In this document: positions 1-6,378 of the stretch, in pieces
Position numbering within the stretch: position 1 is the first letter of the stretch
How the letters are laid out: each line of letters opens with the position of its first letter
Assembly: GCA_964486215.1 (NCBI GenBank)
Contig: CAZALI010000016.1
Span: 1-27,462, forward strand
Source of the DNA: RUG343 sp964486215
GTDB taxonomy: Bacteria; Bacillota_I; Bacilli_A; RF39; UBA660
DNA: 27,462 bases
Direction: 5' to 3'
Program-made: the position numbers and the translations under genes
The notes under the pieces: generated by a model
Seen by the model: only the letters and a program-made list of their open reading frames with translations
Databases searched by the model: none
Told to the model about the DNA's origin: nothing

Positions 1-447
1 GAATGATTTCGCAGTATTCTCTGCAGATTTAGTAAATGTTTCTTTTTTTATGACATATAAACTTTGTTTCTTAGTTTTTTCTGTTTTTTTCTTGTCATTA
101 TTCTTAGTACTTGATATTTTTACTACATATCCATTAATAGTAAATGGAGATCTATCTTTTATTTTATTATAAATTTCTTTAGTACTTAGAATATTATTAC
201 TATATGTTATTTCTTTTACTATTTTTAAATTACTTGGAGCATATACTTTTTTTACATTGTATTTTTCTTTTACTATTTCTTGTTTTTTATCAATATATTT
301 ATTTAGAGCTTTCTTTGATTTAATTAAACCTAATGATTCTCCTTTTAAATATACTCTATACAAAGATTGAGGTTTATTAGAACTAGTAAATCCTAATACA
401 GGTAGTAATATTATTAATAATAATAGAATTGTACTTAGTTTTTTCAC
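1..447 (-). CDS. Exported protein of unknown function, N-terminal part only
   Basis: A reading frame of 149 codons stays open from a GTG start at 447 to the window edge, so the C-terminus is missing. The ribosome site AGGAGG lies inside the last codons of dnaB, whose stop is two bases upstream, so the gene continues the dnaB operon. The product starts MKKLSTI followed by a run of Leu/Ile up to about residue 19, a signal peptide or membrane anchor. The rest is Lys-rich, with a segment reading VYLKGESLGLIKSKKALNKY. Such N-terminal repeats resemble those ahead of G5 or M23 peptidase domains in cell-wall proteins, but no catalytic motif is visible here, so function is not assigned. Confidence 0.7.
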   Translation of the reverse strand, partial: MKKLSTILLLLIILLPVLGFTSSNKPQSLYRVYLKGESLGLIKSKKALNKYIDKKQEIVKEKYNVKKVYAPSNLKIVKEITYSNNILSTKEIYNKIKDRSPFTINGYVVKISSTKNNDKKKTEKTKKQSLYVIKKETFTKSAENTAKSF

Positions 448-449
448 TA

Positions 450-1793
450 TTATTCCTCCTTTTTAATCTCTTTTTTCATATTTAAGAATGTTGATGTTGG
501 TTTCTTAAATAGTAATTCTATATTAGCTGTTGGTCCATTACGATGTTTACCTATCATTAATTCTGTTATACTGTTATCTTCTTTTAAGTCTTTATTATAG
601 TAATCTTCTCTATATAGGAAAGCAACTATATCAGCATCTTGTTCAATAGAACCTGATTCACGTAAATCACTCATTAATGGGTGTTTATCTTCACGAGCTT
701 CTACACTACGAGATAATTGAGATAGAGCTATTATTGGGACATTTAATTCTAGAGCTAGAGTCTTTAGACTTCTAGATATATCTGATACTTCTTGTTGTCT
801 ATTAGAACCATAGTTTTTACCACCTGATATTAATTGTAGATAGTCGACAACTACTAGAGCTAGACCTTGTTCAGATGAAGCTAGGCGACGACATTTAGCT
901 CTTATATCTCCTATTGTTATACCTGCTGTATCATCAATAACCATATTAGTTGCGGATAACTGAGATATAGCTTCGTTTACTCTTTTCCAATCTTCATTTA
1001 ATAAAGATCCCGTACGTAGTTTATATGTTTCTATTTGACCAAGAGAAGAAATAATTCTTGTAGCAAGCATTTCTGCTGGCATTTCCATATTGAATATAGC
1101 TACTGACTTTTCTTGAGTCATAGCAACATGAGTAGCTAAGTTTAGAGCAAAAGCTGTTTTACCCATACCAGGACGAGCAGCTATTATTATAAATTCACCA
1201 TCATGCAATCCTGTTGTAACTTTATCTAGTGCATACCAACCTGTTGATAGTCCTGTTACTTCATTCTTGTTCTCAGCTAATAGTTCTAGATTGTTTTCTG
1301 TTCTTACTAAGACATCTTTAATAGATTGAAATTCACTAGATTTTCTATTTTTAATTATATTTAATATTTTCTTTTCTGATGAGTCTAACACTTCATTTAA
1401 AGATTCTTCTGTAGTATAACCATCACTAGCTATTTCTTCAGCTGTTTTGATAAGATTTCTTAAGATAGATGAATCTTCTACTGTCTTTATGTAGTAATCT
1501 ATATTTGATGCTGTAGGTACAAAGTTTAATACTTCGGTTAAGTATTCTACTCCACCTACTTCTGTTAGTTGTTTCTTCTTCTTTAATTTTGATGTTACTG
1601 TTGTTAAGTCTAGAGGGGTTCCTTCTTCCAATAAATCTAAGAAAGTAGAGAATATTTTGCTATTTTTATCATTATAAAAAGAATCAGGAGTTAATGATTC
1701 ACTAGCTTTTTCTAAAGCATATTTTGATAGGAAACAAGCTCCTAATACTGATTCTTCTGCTTCTATATTATTTGGAAGAGTTCTTAATGGCAT
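450..1793 (-). CDS. dnaB: Replicative DNA helicase DnaB (DnaC in Bacillus)
   Basis: This is the hexameric 5'-3' helicase that unwinds DNA at the fork and works with primase and the polymerase holoenzyme. The 447-residue product has the usual family length. The N-terminal domain begins PLRTLPNNIEAEESVLG, the typical DnaB opening. The RecA-like C-terminal domain has Walker A ARPGMGKTAFALN near residue 205, MEMPAEML, the Walker B strand VVVDYLQLI, and DLRESGSIEQDADIV near the end. The ATG has a GAGGTGAT ribosome site and follows rplI by about 10 bases. The gdpP-like/rplI/dnaB order matches Bacillus. No intein or truncation is seen. Confidence 0.97.
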   Translation of the reverse strand: MPLRTLPNNIEAEESVLGACFLSKYALEKASESLTPDSFYNDKNSKIFSTFLDLLEEGTPLDLTTVTSKLKKKKQLTEVGGVEYLTEVLNFVPTASNIDYYIKTVEDSSILRNLIKTAEEIASDGYTTEESLNEVLDSSEKKILNIIKNRKSSEFQSIKDVLVRTENNLELLAENKNEVTGLSTGWYALDKVTTGLHDGEFIIIAARPGMGKTAFALNLATHVAMTQEKSVAIFNMEMPAEMLATRIISSLGQIETYKLRTGSLLNEDWKRVNEAISQLSATNMVIDDTAGITIGDIRAKCRRLASSEQGLALVVVDYLQLISGGKNYGSNRQQEVSDISRSLKTLALELNVPIIALSQLSRSVEAREDKHPLMSDLRESGSIEQDADIVAFLYREDYYNKDLKEDNSITELMIGKHRNGPTANIELLFKKPTSTFLNMKKEIKKEE

Positions 1794-1803
1794 AATATCA
1801 CCT

Positions 1804-2244
1804 CTATTTTATTATGTGTACTTTTACTGTTGCGATTATCTTTGGATACATTTCTATTTCTACATTATGGAAACCTAATGTTGAAATAGAACTATCTAAT
1901 TTAATCATGTTTTTAGAAACCTTAATATTCTTTTTATCTAGTTCATCTTTTATTTGCTTTGTACTTACACTGCCAAAGACTTTATCTCCAGCTCCTGTTT
2001 TTACTTTAAATTCTAAAACTTCTTTGTCTATTAGTTTTTTTAATTCTTCTGCTTCTTTTTCTTCTTCAGCTTTTTCAGCGTCCTTTGCTTTTTTCTCTTT
2101 TTCTAGTTGTTTTAATGTTTCGTTATTTTTAATTACAGCGTAGCCATTTTTAATAAGAAAATTTTCTGCATAACCGTCTTTTACGTTCTTTATATCTCCT
2201 ACTTTTCCTTGACCACGTAAATCTTTTATAAAAATAACTTCCAT
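1804..2244 (-). CDS. rplI: Large-subunit ribosomal protein L9
   Basis: L9 binds 23S rRNA near the base of the L1 stalk and supports reading-frame fidelity. The 146 residues show the classical two-domain form. The N-terminal rRNA-binding domain is MEVIFIKDLRGQGKVGDI with KDGYAENFLI. It is followed by a long charged connecting helix rich in Lys and Glu (about residues 45-75). The C-terminal domain contains TGAGDKVFGSVST. Its ATG overlaps the stop of the upstream DHH gene (TAATG), implying translational coupling. The linkage of L9 with a DHH phosphodiesterase and DnaB is conserved in Firmicutes. Confidence 0.97.
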   Translation of the reverse strand: MEVIFIKDLRGQGKVGDIKNVKDGYAENFLIKNGYAVIKNNETLKQLEKEKKAKDAEKAEEEKEAEELKKLIDKEVLEFKVKTGAGDKVFGSVSTKQIKDELDKKNIKVSKNMIKLDSSISTLGFHNVEIEMYPKIIATVKVHIIK

Positions 2245-3230
2245 TAGTCTTCATCCTCCTCTAATATTTTCTTTAGTTTAGTTATGACTGGACTGATTAC
2301 TGTTCCTTCTACAGTTGCAGCTCCATGAAAGTCATCTCCACCACCTTTAAATTCATTTAATACTTTGTTTATGTCATAATCTCCTAATGATCTAGCACTT
2401 ATACCTATTTCATTTTTAGATATACGACCTACTACAAATGATGCTTCTATATTGTTGAAGAATAATAATGTATCAGCTACTTTAGCTAAATCTTCTCTTC
2501 TATTTATTGTATGTGGATTTGATTTGGTAATAGCTATTTTATTTTTAACTGTTTCAATATCTGATAACATCTTTTCTCTCTTAGTATATTCTTCGATATT
2601 TTGTTTTAATAAATATTGTACTTTTTGAGCACTTGCTCCTAAACAGGATAAATAATAAGCAGAATAATAGGTATTAGATGATGTCTTTAATGTGAAATTG
2701 TTTGTATCTAAAACTATACCAGCTAATAATACAGTAGCGTAGTATGGATCTAATTCTATATCATAAGCTTCTACCATATTACTAATCATTTCACATGTAC
2801 TTGAAACATCTTCATCTATTATTTTATAAGCATCTTTGATAGTTGTTTTGCCAGTATTATGATGATCTAATATTACTTTATTATCAATTAATTCTAAAGC
2901 TTTTTTACTTTGAACAATTTCTTCTTTATTAACGTCTAAGATTATTAGTAAATTCTTATTTTGTCTTGGATGCATTTTTTCTTCTATTTCAGAGCTCTTT
3001 ATAATGTCTAGACAGCCTGTTAATTCTTTTAAGACTTTATTAACACCATCTTCATGACTTTTTTCATCAATTATTATGTAACACTTCTTTCTTTTCTTTT
3101 GACATATTACATATAAACCGATGATACTACCTAAAGCATCTAAGTCTAGATTATCATGTGCCATTAAAAATATAGTATTAGCTTTTCTTATTCTAGAAAA
3201 TAATTCTTTCTTATCTTTTTTTATTCCCAT
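2244..3230 (-). CDS. GdpP-like DHH/DHHA1 phosphodiesterase lacking membrane and sensor domains
   Basis: The 328-residue protein is a stand-alone DHH-DHHA1 phosphoesterase. Metal-binding motifs are visible in order: AHDNLDLDALGS near residue 24, LDVN near 98, the signature DHH in LDHHNTG near 121, and DTNNF near 175. The DHHA1 end carries SARSLGDYDINK and FKGGGDDFHGAA. It occupies the position of gdpP (c-di-AMP phosphodiesterase) immediately upstream of rplI-dnaB. Full GdpP is about 650 residues with two membrane helices, a PAS domain and a degenerate GGDEF domain. All of these are absent, and the gene begins at a clear start (AGGAGGAATAA before ATG) with its own promoter. Activity on c-di-AMP, pApA or nanoRNA is inferred from family and position only. 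Confidence 0.85.
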   Translation of the reverse strand: MGIKKDKKELFSRIRKANTIFLMAHDNLDLDALGSIIGLYVICQKKRKKCYIIIDEKSHEDGVNKVLKELTGCLDIIKSSEIEEKMHPRQNKNLLIILDVNKEEIVQSKKALELIDNKVILDHHNTGKTTIKDAYKIIDEDVSSTCEMISNMVEAYDIELDPYYATVLLAGIVLDTNNFTLKTSSNTYYSAYYLSCLGASAQKVQYLLKQNIEEYTKREKMLSDIETVKNKIAITKSNPHTINRREDLAKVADTLLFFNNIEASFVVGRISKNEIGISARSLGDYDINKVLNEFKGGGDDFHGAATVEGTVISPVITKLKKILEEDED

Positions 3231-3265
3231 TTATTCCTCCTGTGTACTTAATAAAATCTACTAAT

Positions 3266-3294
3266 ATTTTACTATGTTATAGTAACTTATGCAA
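3266..3294 (-). promoter_or_regulatory. Promoter of the DHH phosphodiesterase-rplI-dnaB unit with an internal dyad
   Basis: On the minus strand, TTGCAT (3294-3289) and TAAAAT (3271-3266) are separated by 17 bases, a good sigma-A-type match. A perfect inverted repeat, TTACTATGTTATAGTAA (3269-3285 on the plus strand), fills most of the spacer and touches the -10 element. This is a typical place for a repressor operator. The promoter lies just after the rpsR terminator. Confidence 0.6.
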
Positions 3295-3305
3295 CTTTTA
3301 GGCAA

Positions 3306-3332
3306 ATAAAAAGTAGTAATTATTTACTACTT
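3306..3332 (-). terminator. Intrinsic terminator after rpsR
   Basis: The minus strand has stem arms AAGTAGTAA and TTACTACTT around a short loop, followed by a T-rich tract. The rpsR stop codon TAG lies inside the first arm. It ends the rpsF-ssb-rpsR unit. Confidence 0.85.
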
Positions 3333-3542
3333 AGTATATGGTAAAACAGCGATTGCTCTTGCTCTTTTTATTTCTCTTGCGATAACTCTTTGGTGACGAG
3401 CACATGTGCCAGTTACTCTTCTAGGAACTATTCTTCCTCTTTCATTAATATATTTCTTTAAAGATTCAGGATCTTTATAATCTACAGTTTTTCCAGCACA
3501 TAATTGGCAAACCTTTTTTCTTCTACGATTAAATTCTGCCAC
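3327..3542 (-). CDS. rpsR: Small-subunit ribosomal protein S18
   Basis: S18 pairs with S6 on the platform of the 30S subunit. The 71-residue product has the family core: QLCAGKTVDYKDPESL, then RGRIVPRRVTGTCARHQR and KRARAIAVLPYT. Cys residues near the N-terminus (CQLC) and the later C-x2-H suggest the zinc-type form, although only part of a full four-ligand set is evident. The start is GTG with a strong AAGGAGG site about 10 bases upstream. It follows ssb by 17 bases in the classic rpsF-ssb-rpsR operon. Confidence 0.97.
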   Translation of the reverse strand: MAEFNRRRKKVCQLCAGKTVDYKDPESLKKYINERGRIVPRRVTGTCARHQRVIAREIKRARAIAVLPYTK

Positions 3543-3559
3543 TTTTGTATAACCTCCTT

Positions 3560-4045
3560 TTAGAATGGTAGTTCATCATCACTGATTTCAATGTTTTGTC
3601 CGAAATCAGCAAATGGATTATCATCAACATTTGTTCCTTCTGGCTCTTTTTCTTCTTTGAAGTCATATGGAGTTGGTTCAGCACTTGGTGCTGCTTCTCC
3701 ATTTGATGGAGCTACATTATTTGATGACTTTGTACCTAGAAATTCAACAGAGTTAGCTATTATTTCAGTGACATAACGTTTTTGTCCATTATTATCATCA
3801 TAGTTTCTAACTTGAATTCTTCCTTCTACAGCAGCTTGTGAGCCTTTAGTTAAATAGTTTTTAACATTTTCAGCTTGTTTATTCCAAACTACTACTGGTA
3901 TAAAATCTGCTCCTCTTTCTCCTCCATTAGAATTGAAAGGCCTATCGACAGCAATTGTGAAATTGCATACTGGTGCATTTGTTCCTGATGTATATCTTAA
4001 TTCGGGATCTCTTGTTAATCTTCCAATTAATACTACTTTGTTCAT
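3560..4045 (-). CDS. ssb: Single-stranded DNA-binding protein
   Basis: SSB coats single-stranded DNA and recruits replication and repair proteins through its C-terminal tip. The 161 residues contain an OB fold (MNKVVLIGRLTRDPELRYT to about residue 105, with FIPVVVWNKQAENV and GSQAAVEGRIQVR). A Pro/Glu/Asn-rich disordered linker follows, and then the acidic tip ISDDELPF, which matches the DDxPF interaction motif. It lies between rpsF and rpsR as in Bacillus ssbA, so this is the housekeeping SSB and not the competence-specific SsbB. Confidence 0.97.
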   Translation of the reverse strand: MNKVVLIGRLTRDPELRYTSGTNAPVCNFTIAVDRPFNSNGGERGADFIPVVVWNKQAENVKNYLTKGSQAAVEGRIQVRNYDDNNGQKRYVTEIIANSVEFLGTKSSNNVAPSNGEAAPSAEPTPYDFKEEKEPEGTNVDDNPFADFGQNIEISDDELPF

Positions 4046-4057
4046 AATAATACCTCT

Positions 4058-4345
4058 TTAATCTTCTACTTTTACAACTAAATGACGAAGTAGATTTTCA
4101 TTTATTCTTGCAATACGATCAAATTCAGCTATTGTTTCTTTATCAGCTTCTACAACTAATAAGAAGTAATAACCTGTACTATACTTTTTAATTTCATAAG
4201 CTAGTTCTTTTTGACCATCTGCTTTTTCAGAAACAAGCTTTGCTTTAGCACTCTTTAGCATTTTCTTTAAATCATCTGCTGTCTTAGTAATTTGTGCTTC
4301 TTCTAAGTCAGGTTTTACAATAAATGTAATTTCATATTTGTTCAT
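4058..4345 (-). CDS. rpsF: Small-subunit ribosomal protein S6
   Basis: S6 binds the 30S platform as a heterodimer with S18. The 95-residue product begins MNKYEITFIVKPDLEE and contains LAYEIKKYSTGYYFLLVVEAD and RINENLLRHLVVKVED, the usual S6 pattern; there is no long acidic tail. It is the first gene of rpsF-ssb-rpsR. Its ribosome site GGGAGGTG is close to ATG and can pair with an upstream CTCC in the leader. This suggests autoregulation by S6:S18 as described for many bacteria. Confidence 0.97.
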   Translation of the reverse strand: MNKYEITFIVKPDLEEAQITKTADDLKKMLKSAKAKLVSEKADGQKELAYEIKKYSTGYYFLLVVEADKETIAEFDRIARINENLLRHLVVKVED

Positions 4346-4403
4346 AGTACACCTCCCTCTGGACTATTCGGCTGCAATTGCAGCAAGGAGTAACTTAATA
4401 CTC
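4346..4403 (-). promoter_or_regulatory. Probable S6:S18-binding leader of rpsF
   Basis: In the 5' leader, minus strand, CTCCTT is followed by the hairpin GCTGCAATTGCAGC, then CCGAATAG, and then GGGAGGTG, the ribosome site. CTCC can pair with GGAG, which encloses the hairpin and masks the ribosome site. A hairpin followed by an unpaired CCGA is the hallmark of the S6:S18 leader family that mimics the 16S rRNA site. I recognise it by layout only; a covariance search was not possible. Confidence 0.65.
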
Positions 4404-4409
4404 GTGAGT

Positions 4410-4438
4410 ATTATAACAAATTTATATTTTTTTGTCTA
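4410..4438 (-). promoter_or_regulatory. Strong promoter of rpsF-ssb-rpsR
   Basis: On the minus strand, TAGACA (4438-4433) and TATAAT (4415-4410) are spaced by 17 bases. A TGT triplet before TATAAT adds an extended -10. The laccase-domain gene ends at 4440, immediately upstream. An inverted repeat ATACTC-GT-GAGTAT (4399-4412) overlaps the -10 and the expected start point. Confidence 0.75.
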
Positions 4439-4439
4439 G

Positions 4440-5213
4440 TTACTTATAATAAAATCCTACAAAGTTTTGACCTAATTTATTTTTGTTACCTTGGTGTGCT
4501 GCAACATGTGAATAGTATTTATCATCTGTATAGGTATCTTTTTTAGAGTATCTTATATGTTTTATACCTATATATTTTAATTGCTTCTTGATAGCTCCTA
4601 ACATATTTATATGATAGCCATCTTGTTTATTTACTATAAATCTTTTCCATACATCTATATTAGTAGCCCACTTAGGATAAGTATCATATATATAATTATC
4701 TTTACTTATACATGTTCCGATATAGATATATAGATCATCTATATTACTATTACAACAATCCTTCATAGCTTTTATGATATCTATGGGTAGTTTTCTATCT
4801 ATATAACTAGCTCCACAATGAGCTAGCGCAGTATAGCCTTTTTTTCTATCTTCACATATAACTATAGGACAGTCTGCTTGAGGATTACCAATAGTTACTT
4901 TTTTATGCTTATTGGATATTATTAAGATATCTGTTTGAATATCTTCTAAGTAGTAATCATCTTTATGCATATACTTTTCTGTTATTAAGACATATTTACC
5001 ATCTTTATAATTTAATTTATTAGTTGGACTTTTTTGATTAGCTCTTAGTATATGATTACCATTAAAGTTATATTTTTTTCCTAATTTTAATCTTGTTTCA
5101 TGAAAAAGAGCTTCTCTTTCTTTTTGAGAAGTATCTTTTTTATAAAAATTAATTTTTGAAGACATAATACCTATATCTTTTCCTGTTTCAAATATTTTAA
5201 TTTGACTCTTCAT
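4440..5213 (-). CDS. Divergent laccase-domain (PgeF/YlmD, polyphenol oxidase family) protein
   Basis: The family (Cu-oxidase_4/DUF152) includes YlmD/YfiH-type purine nucleoside phosphorylases and peptidoglycan-editing PgeF. The 257-residue product has the core GNPQADCPIVICEDRKKG and ALAHCGASYIDR, equivalent to the usual ADC and HAGWRG motifs. A YIGTCIS segment and a C-terminal DTYTDDKYYSH also fit the family. The usual first metal-binding His, in a QxH motif, is replaced: the aligned stretch reads ANQKSPTNK. Two of three expected zinc ligands (Cys and His) remain, so catalytic activity is doubtful. The ATG overlaps the ychF stop (TAATG), so it is coupled to ychF. Confidence 0.75.
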   Translation of the reverse strand: MKSQIKIFETGKDIGIMSSKINFYKKDTSQKEREALFHETRLKLGKKYNFNGNHILRANQKSPTNKLNYKDGKYVLITEKYMHKDDYYLEDIQTDILIISNKHKKVTIGNPQADCPIVICEDRKKGYTALAHCGASYIDRKLPIDIIKAMKDCCNSNIDDLYIYIGTCISKDNYIYDTYPKWATNIDVWKRFIVNKQDGYHINMLGAIKKQLKYIGIKHIRYSKKDTYTDDKYYSHVAAHQGNKNKLGQNFVGFYYK

Positions 5214-6313
5214 TATACATTAAACCTAAAGTGACAAATATCACCATCTTGCATTAAGTAATCTTTTCCTTCTAGTCTTACTTTTCCTGCTTCTCTTACT
5301 TTTAATTCACTACCTAATTCTATTAAATCATCATATGAGATTACTTCTGCTCTAATAAAGCCTTTTTCAAAGTCTGTATGAATAATACCAGCACATTTCT
5401 TAGCATTCATTCCCTCTTTAAAAGTCCATGCTCTTACTTCATCTGGACCTACTGTGAAGAATGTTCTTAAACCTAAGATTTTATAAGTAGCTTGAATTAA
5501 TTTATCTAGACCTGATGCTTCTAAACCTAATGCTTCTAACATTTCAGCTTTATCTGCTCCTTCTAGTTCAGATAGGTCTTCTTCTACTTTAGCACATAGT
5601 TTTACTACTTGAGAGCCATCTTTTTTAGCATATTCTTCTACTTTTTTAACATATTCATTATCTTCTTTATCTATATCATCTTCACTTATATTAGCAACAT
5701 ATATAGTTGGTTTTAATGTTAGAAAACTAAAAGCTTTCATAGCTAGTAATTCATCTTCATTGAAGTCTACTAATCTTAATGGTATTTCTTTTTCTAGAGC
5801 TTCTTTAGCTTTATCTAGAGTATCTAGTTCTAATAAATCATCTTTGTTTTTTGTAGTTCTTGCTTTTTTACCTACTTTTTCTAATCTATTATTAATAACT
5901 TCTAGATCTGCTATTTCTAATTCTAGGTTTATTGTTTCAATATCTCTTATTGGATCAATAGTTCCATCTACATGGATTATTTTACTGTTATCAAAACATC
6001 TTACTACTTGTACGATTGCATCTGTTTCTCTGATATGTGATAAGAATTTATTACCTAATCCTTCTCCTTTTGATGCACCTTTTACTAAGCCTGCTATATC
6101 GGTAAACTCATAGGCTGTAGGTATAAATCTCTTTGGATTATACATATCTTTTAGCTTATTCATTCTTTCATCATTGACTGTTACAACTCCTACATTTGCT
6201 TCTATAGTTGCGAATGGATAATTCTCGGCTAAAATCTTTTGATTAGTTATTGCATTAAATAATGTGGATTTACCGACGTTAGGTAATCCTACAATTCCAG
6301 CTGTTAAACTCAT
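5213..6313 (-). CDS. ychF: Ribosome-associated OBG-family ATPase YchF
   Basis: YchF is an OBG-type NTPase that prefers ATP and associates with ribosomes and stress responses. The 366-residue protein has G1 GLPNVGKSTLFNAITN at residues 8-23, FATIEANVGVV, the G3 motif DIAGLVKGASKGEGLGN, and a degenerate G4 region VANISEDD. The C-terminal TGS domain ends in DYLMQDGDICHFRFNV. An extended -10 promoter lies just upstream, inside the flank of the abgT terminator. The origin-proximal position next to the DUF951-mscS-parB group is conserved in Bacilli. Confidence 0.97.
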   Translation of the reverse strand: MSLTAGIVGLPNVGKSTLFNAITNQKILAENYPFATIEANVGVVTVNDERMNKLKDMYNPKRFIPTAYEFTDIAGLVKGASKGEGLGNKFLSHIRETDAIVQVVRCFDNSKIIHVDGTIDPIRDIETINLELEIADLEVINNRLEKVGKKARTTKNKDDLLELDTLDKAKEALEKEIPLRLVDFNEDELLAMKAFSFLTLKPTIYVANISEDDIDKEDNEYVKKVEEYAKKDGSQVVKLCAKVEEDLSELEGADKAEMLEALGLEASGLDKLIQATYKILGLRTFFTVGPDEVRAWTFKEGMNAKKCAGIIHTDFEKGFIRAEVISYDDLIELGSELKVREAGKVRLEGKDYLMQDGDICHFRFNV

Positions 6314-6335
6314 AATATACCTCTTTTCTGCCTAT

Positions 6336-6344
6336 ATTATAGCA
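6336..6344 (-). promoter_or_regulatory. Extended -10 promoter of ychF
   Basis: The minus strand reads TGCTATAAT (6344-6336), 23 bases before the ychF ATG. No good -35 is visible because the upstream DNA is the abgT terminator T-tract. The extended TGN element probably compensates. Confidence 0.55.
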
Positions 6345-6345
6345 C

Positions 6346-6373
6346 AAAAAAATAGGAATAAATAATATTCCTA
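6346..6373 (-). terminator. Intrinsic terminator after the abgT-family gene
   Basis: Minus-strand arms TAGGAAT and ATTCCTA enclose a seven-base loop, followed by seven T residues. It closes the parA-parB-mscS-DUF951-transporter unit. Confidence 0.85.
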
Positions 6374-6378
6374 CTTGT

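Noticed and set aside
1814..2143. 109-codon frame antisense to rplI
   Set aside because: Ser/Phe-rich mirror of the Lys/Glu-rich L9 connecting helix; no independent support.
5760..6113. 117-codon open frame antisense to ychF
   Set aside because: Fully overlaps the conserved ychF G domain; Ser/Leu-rich shadow frame with no initiation signals.
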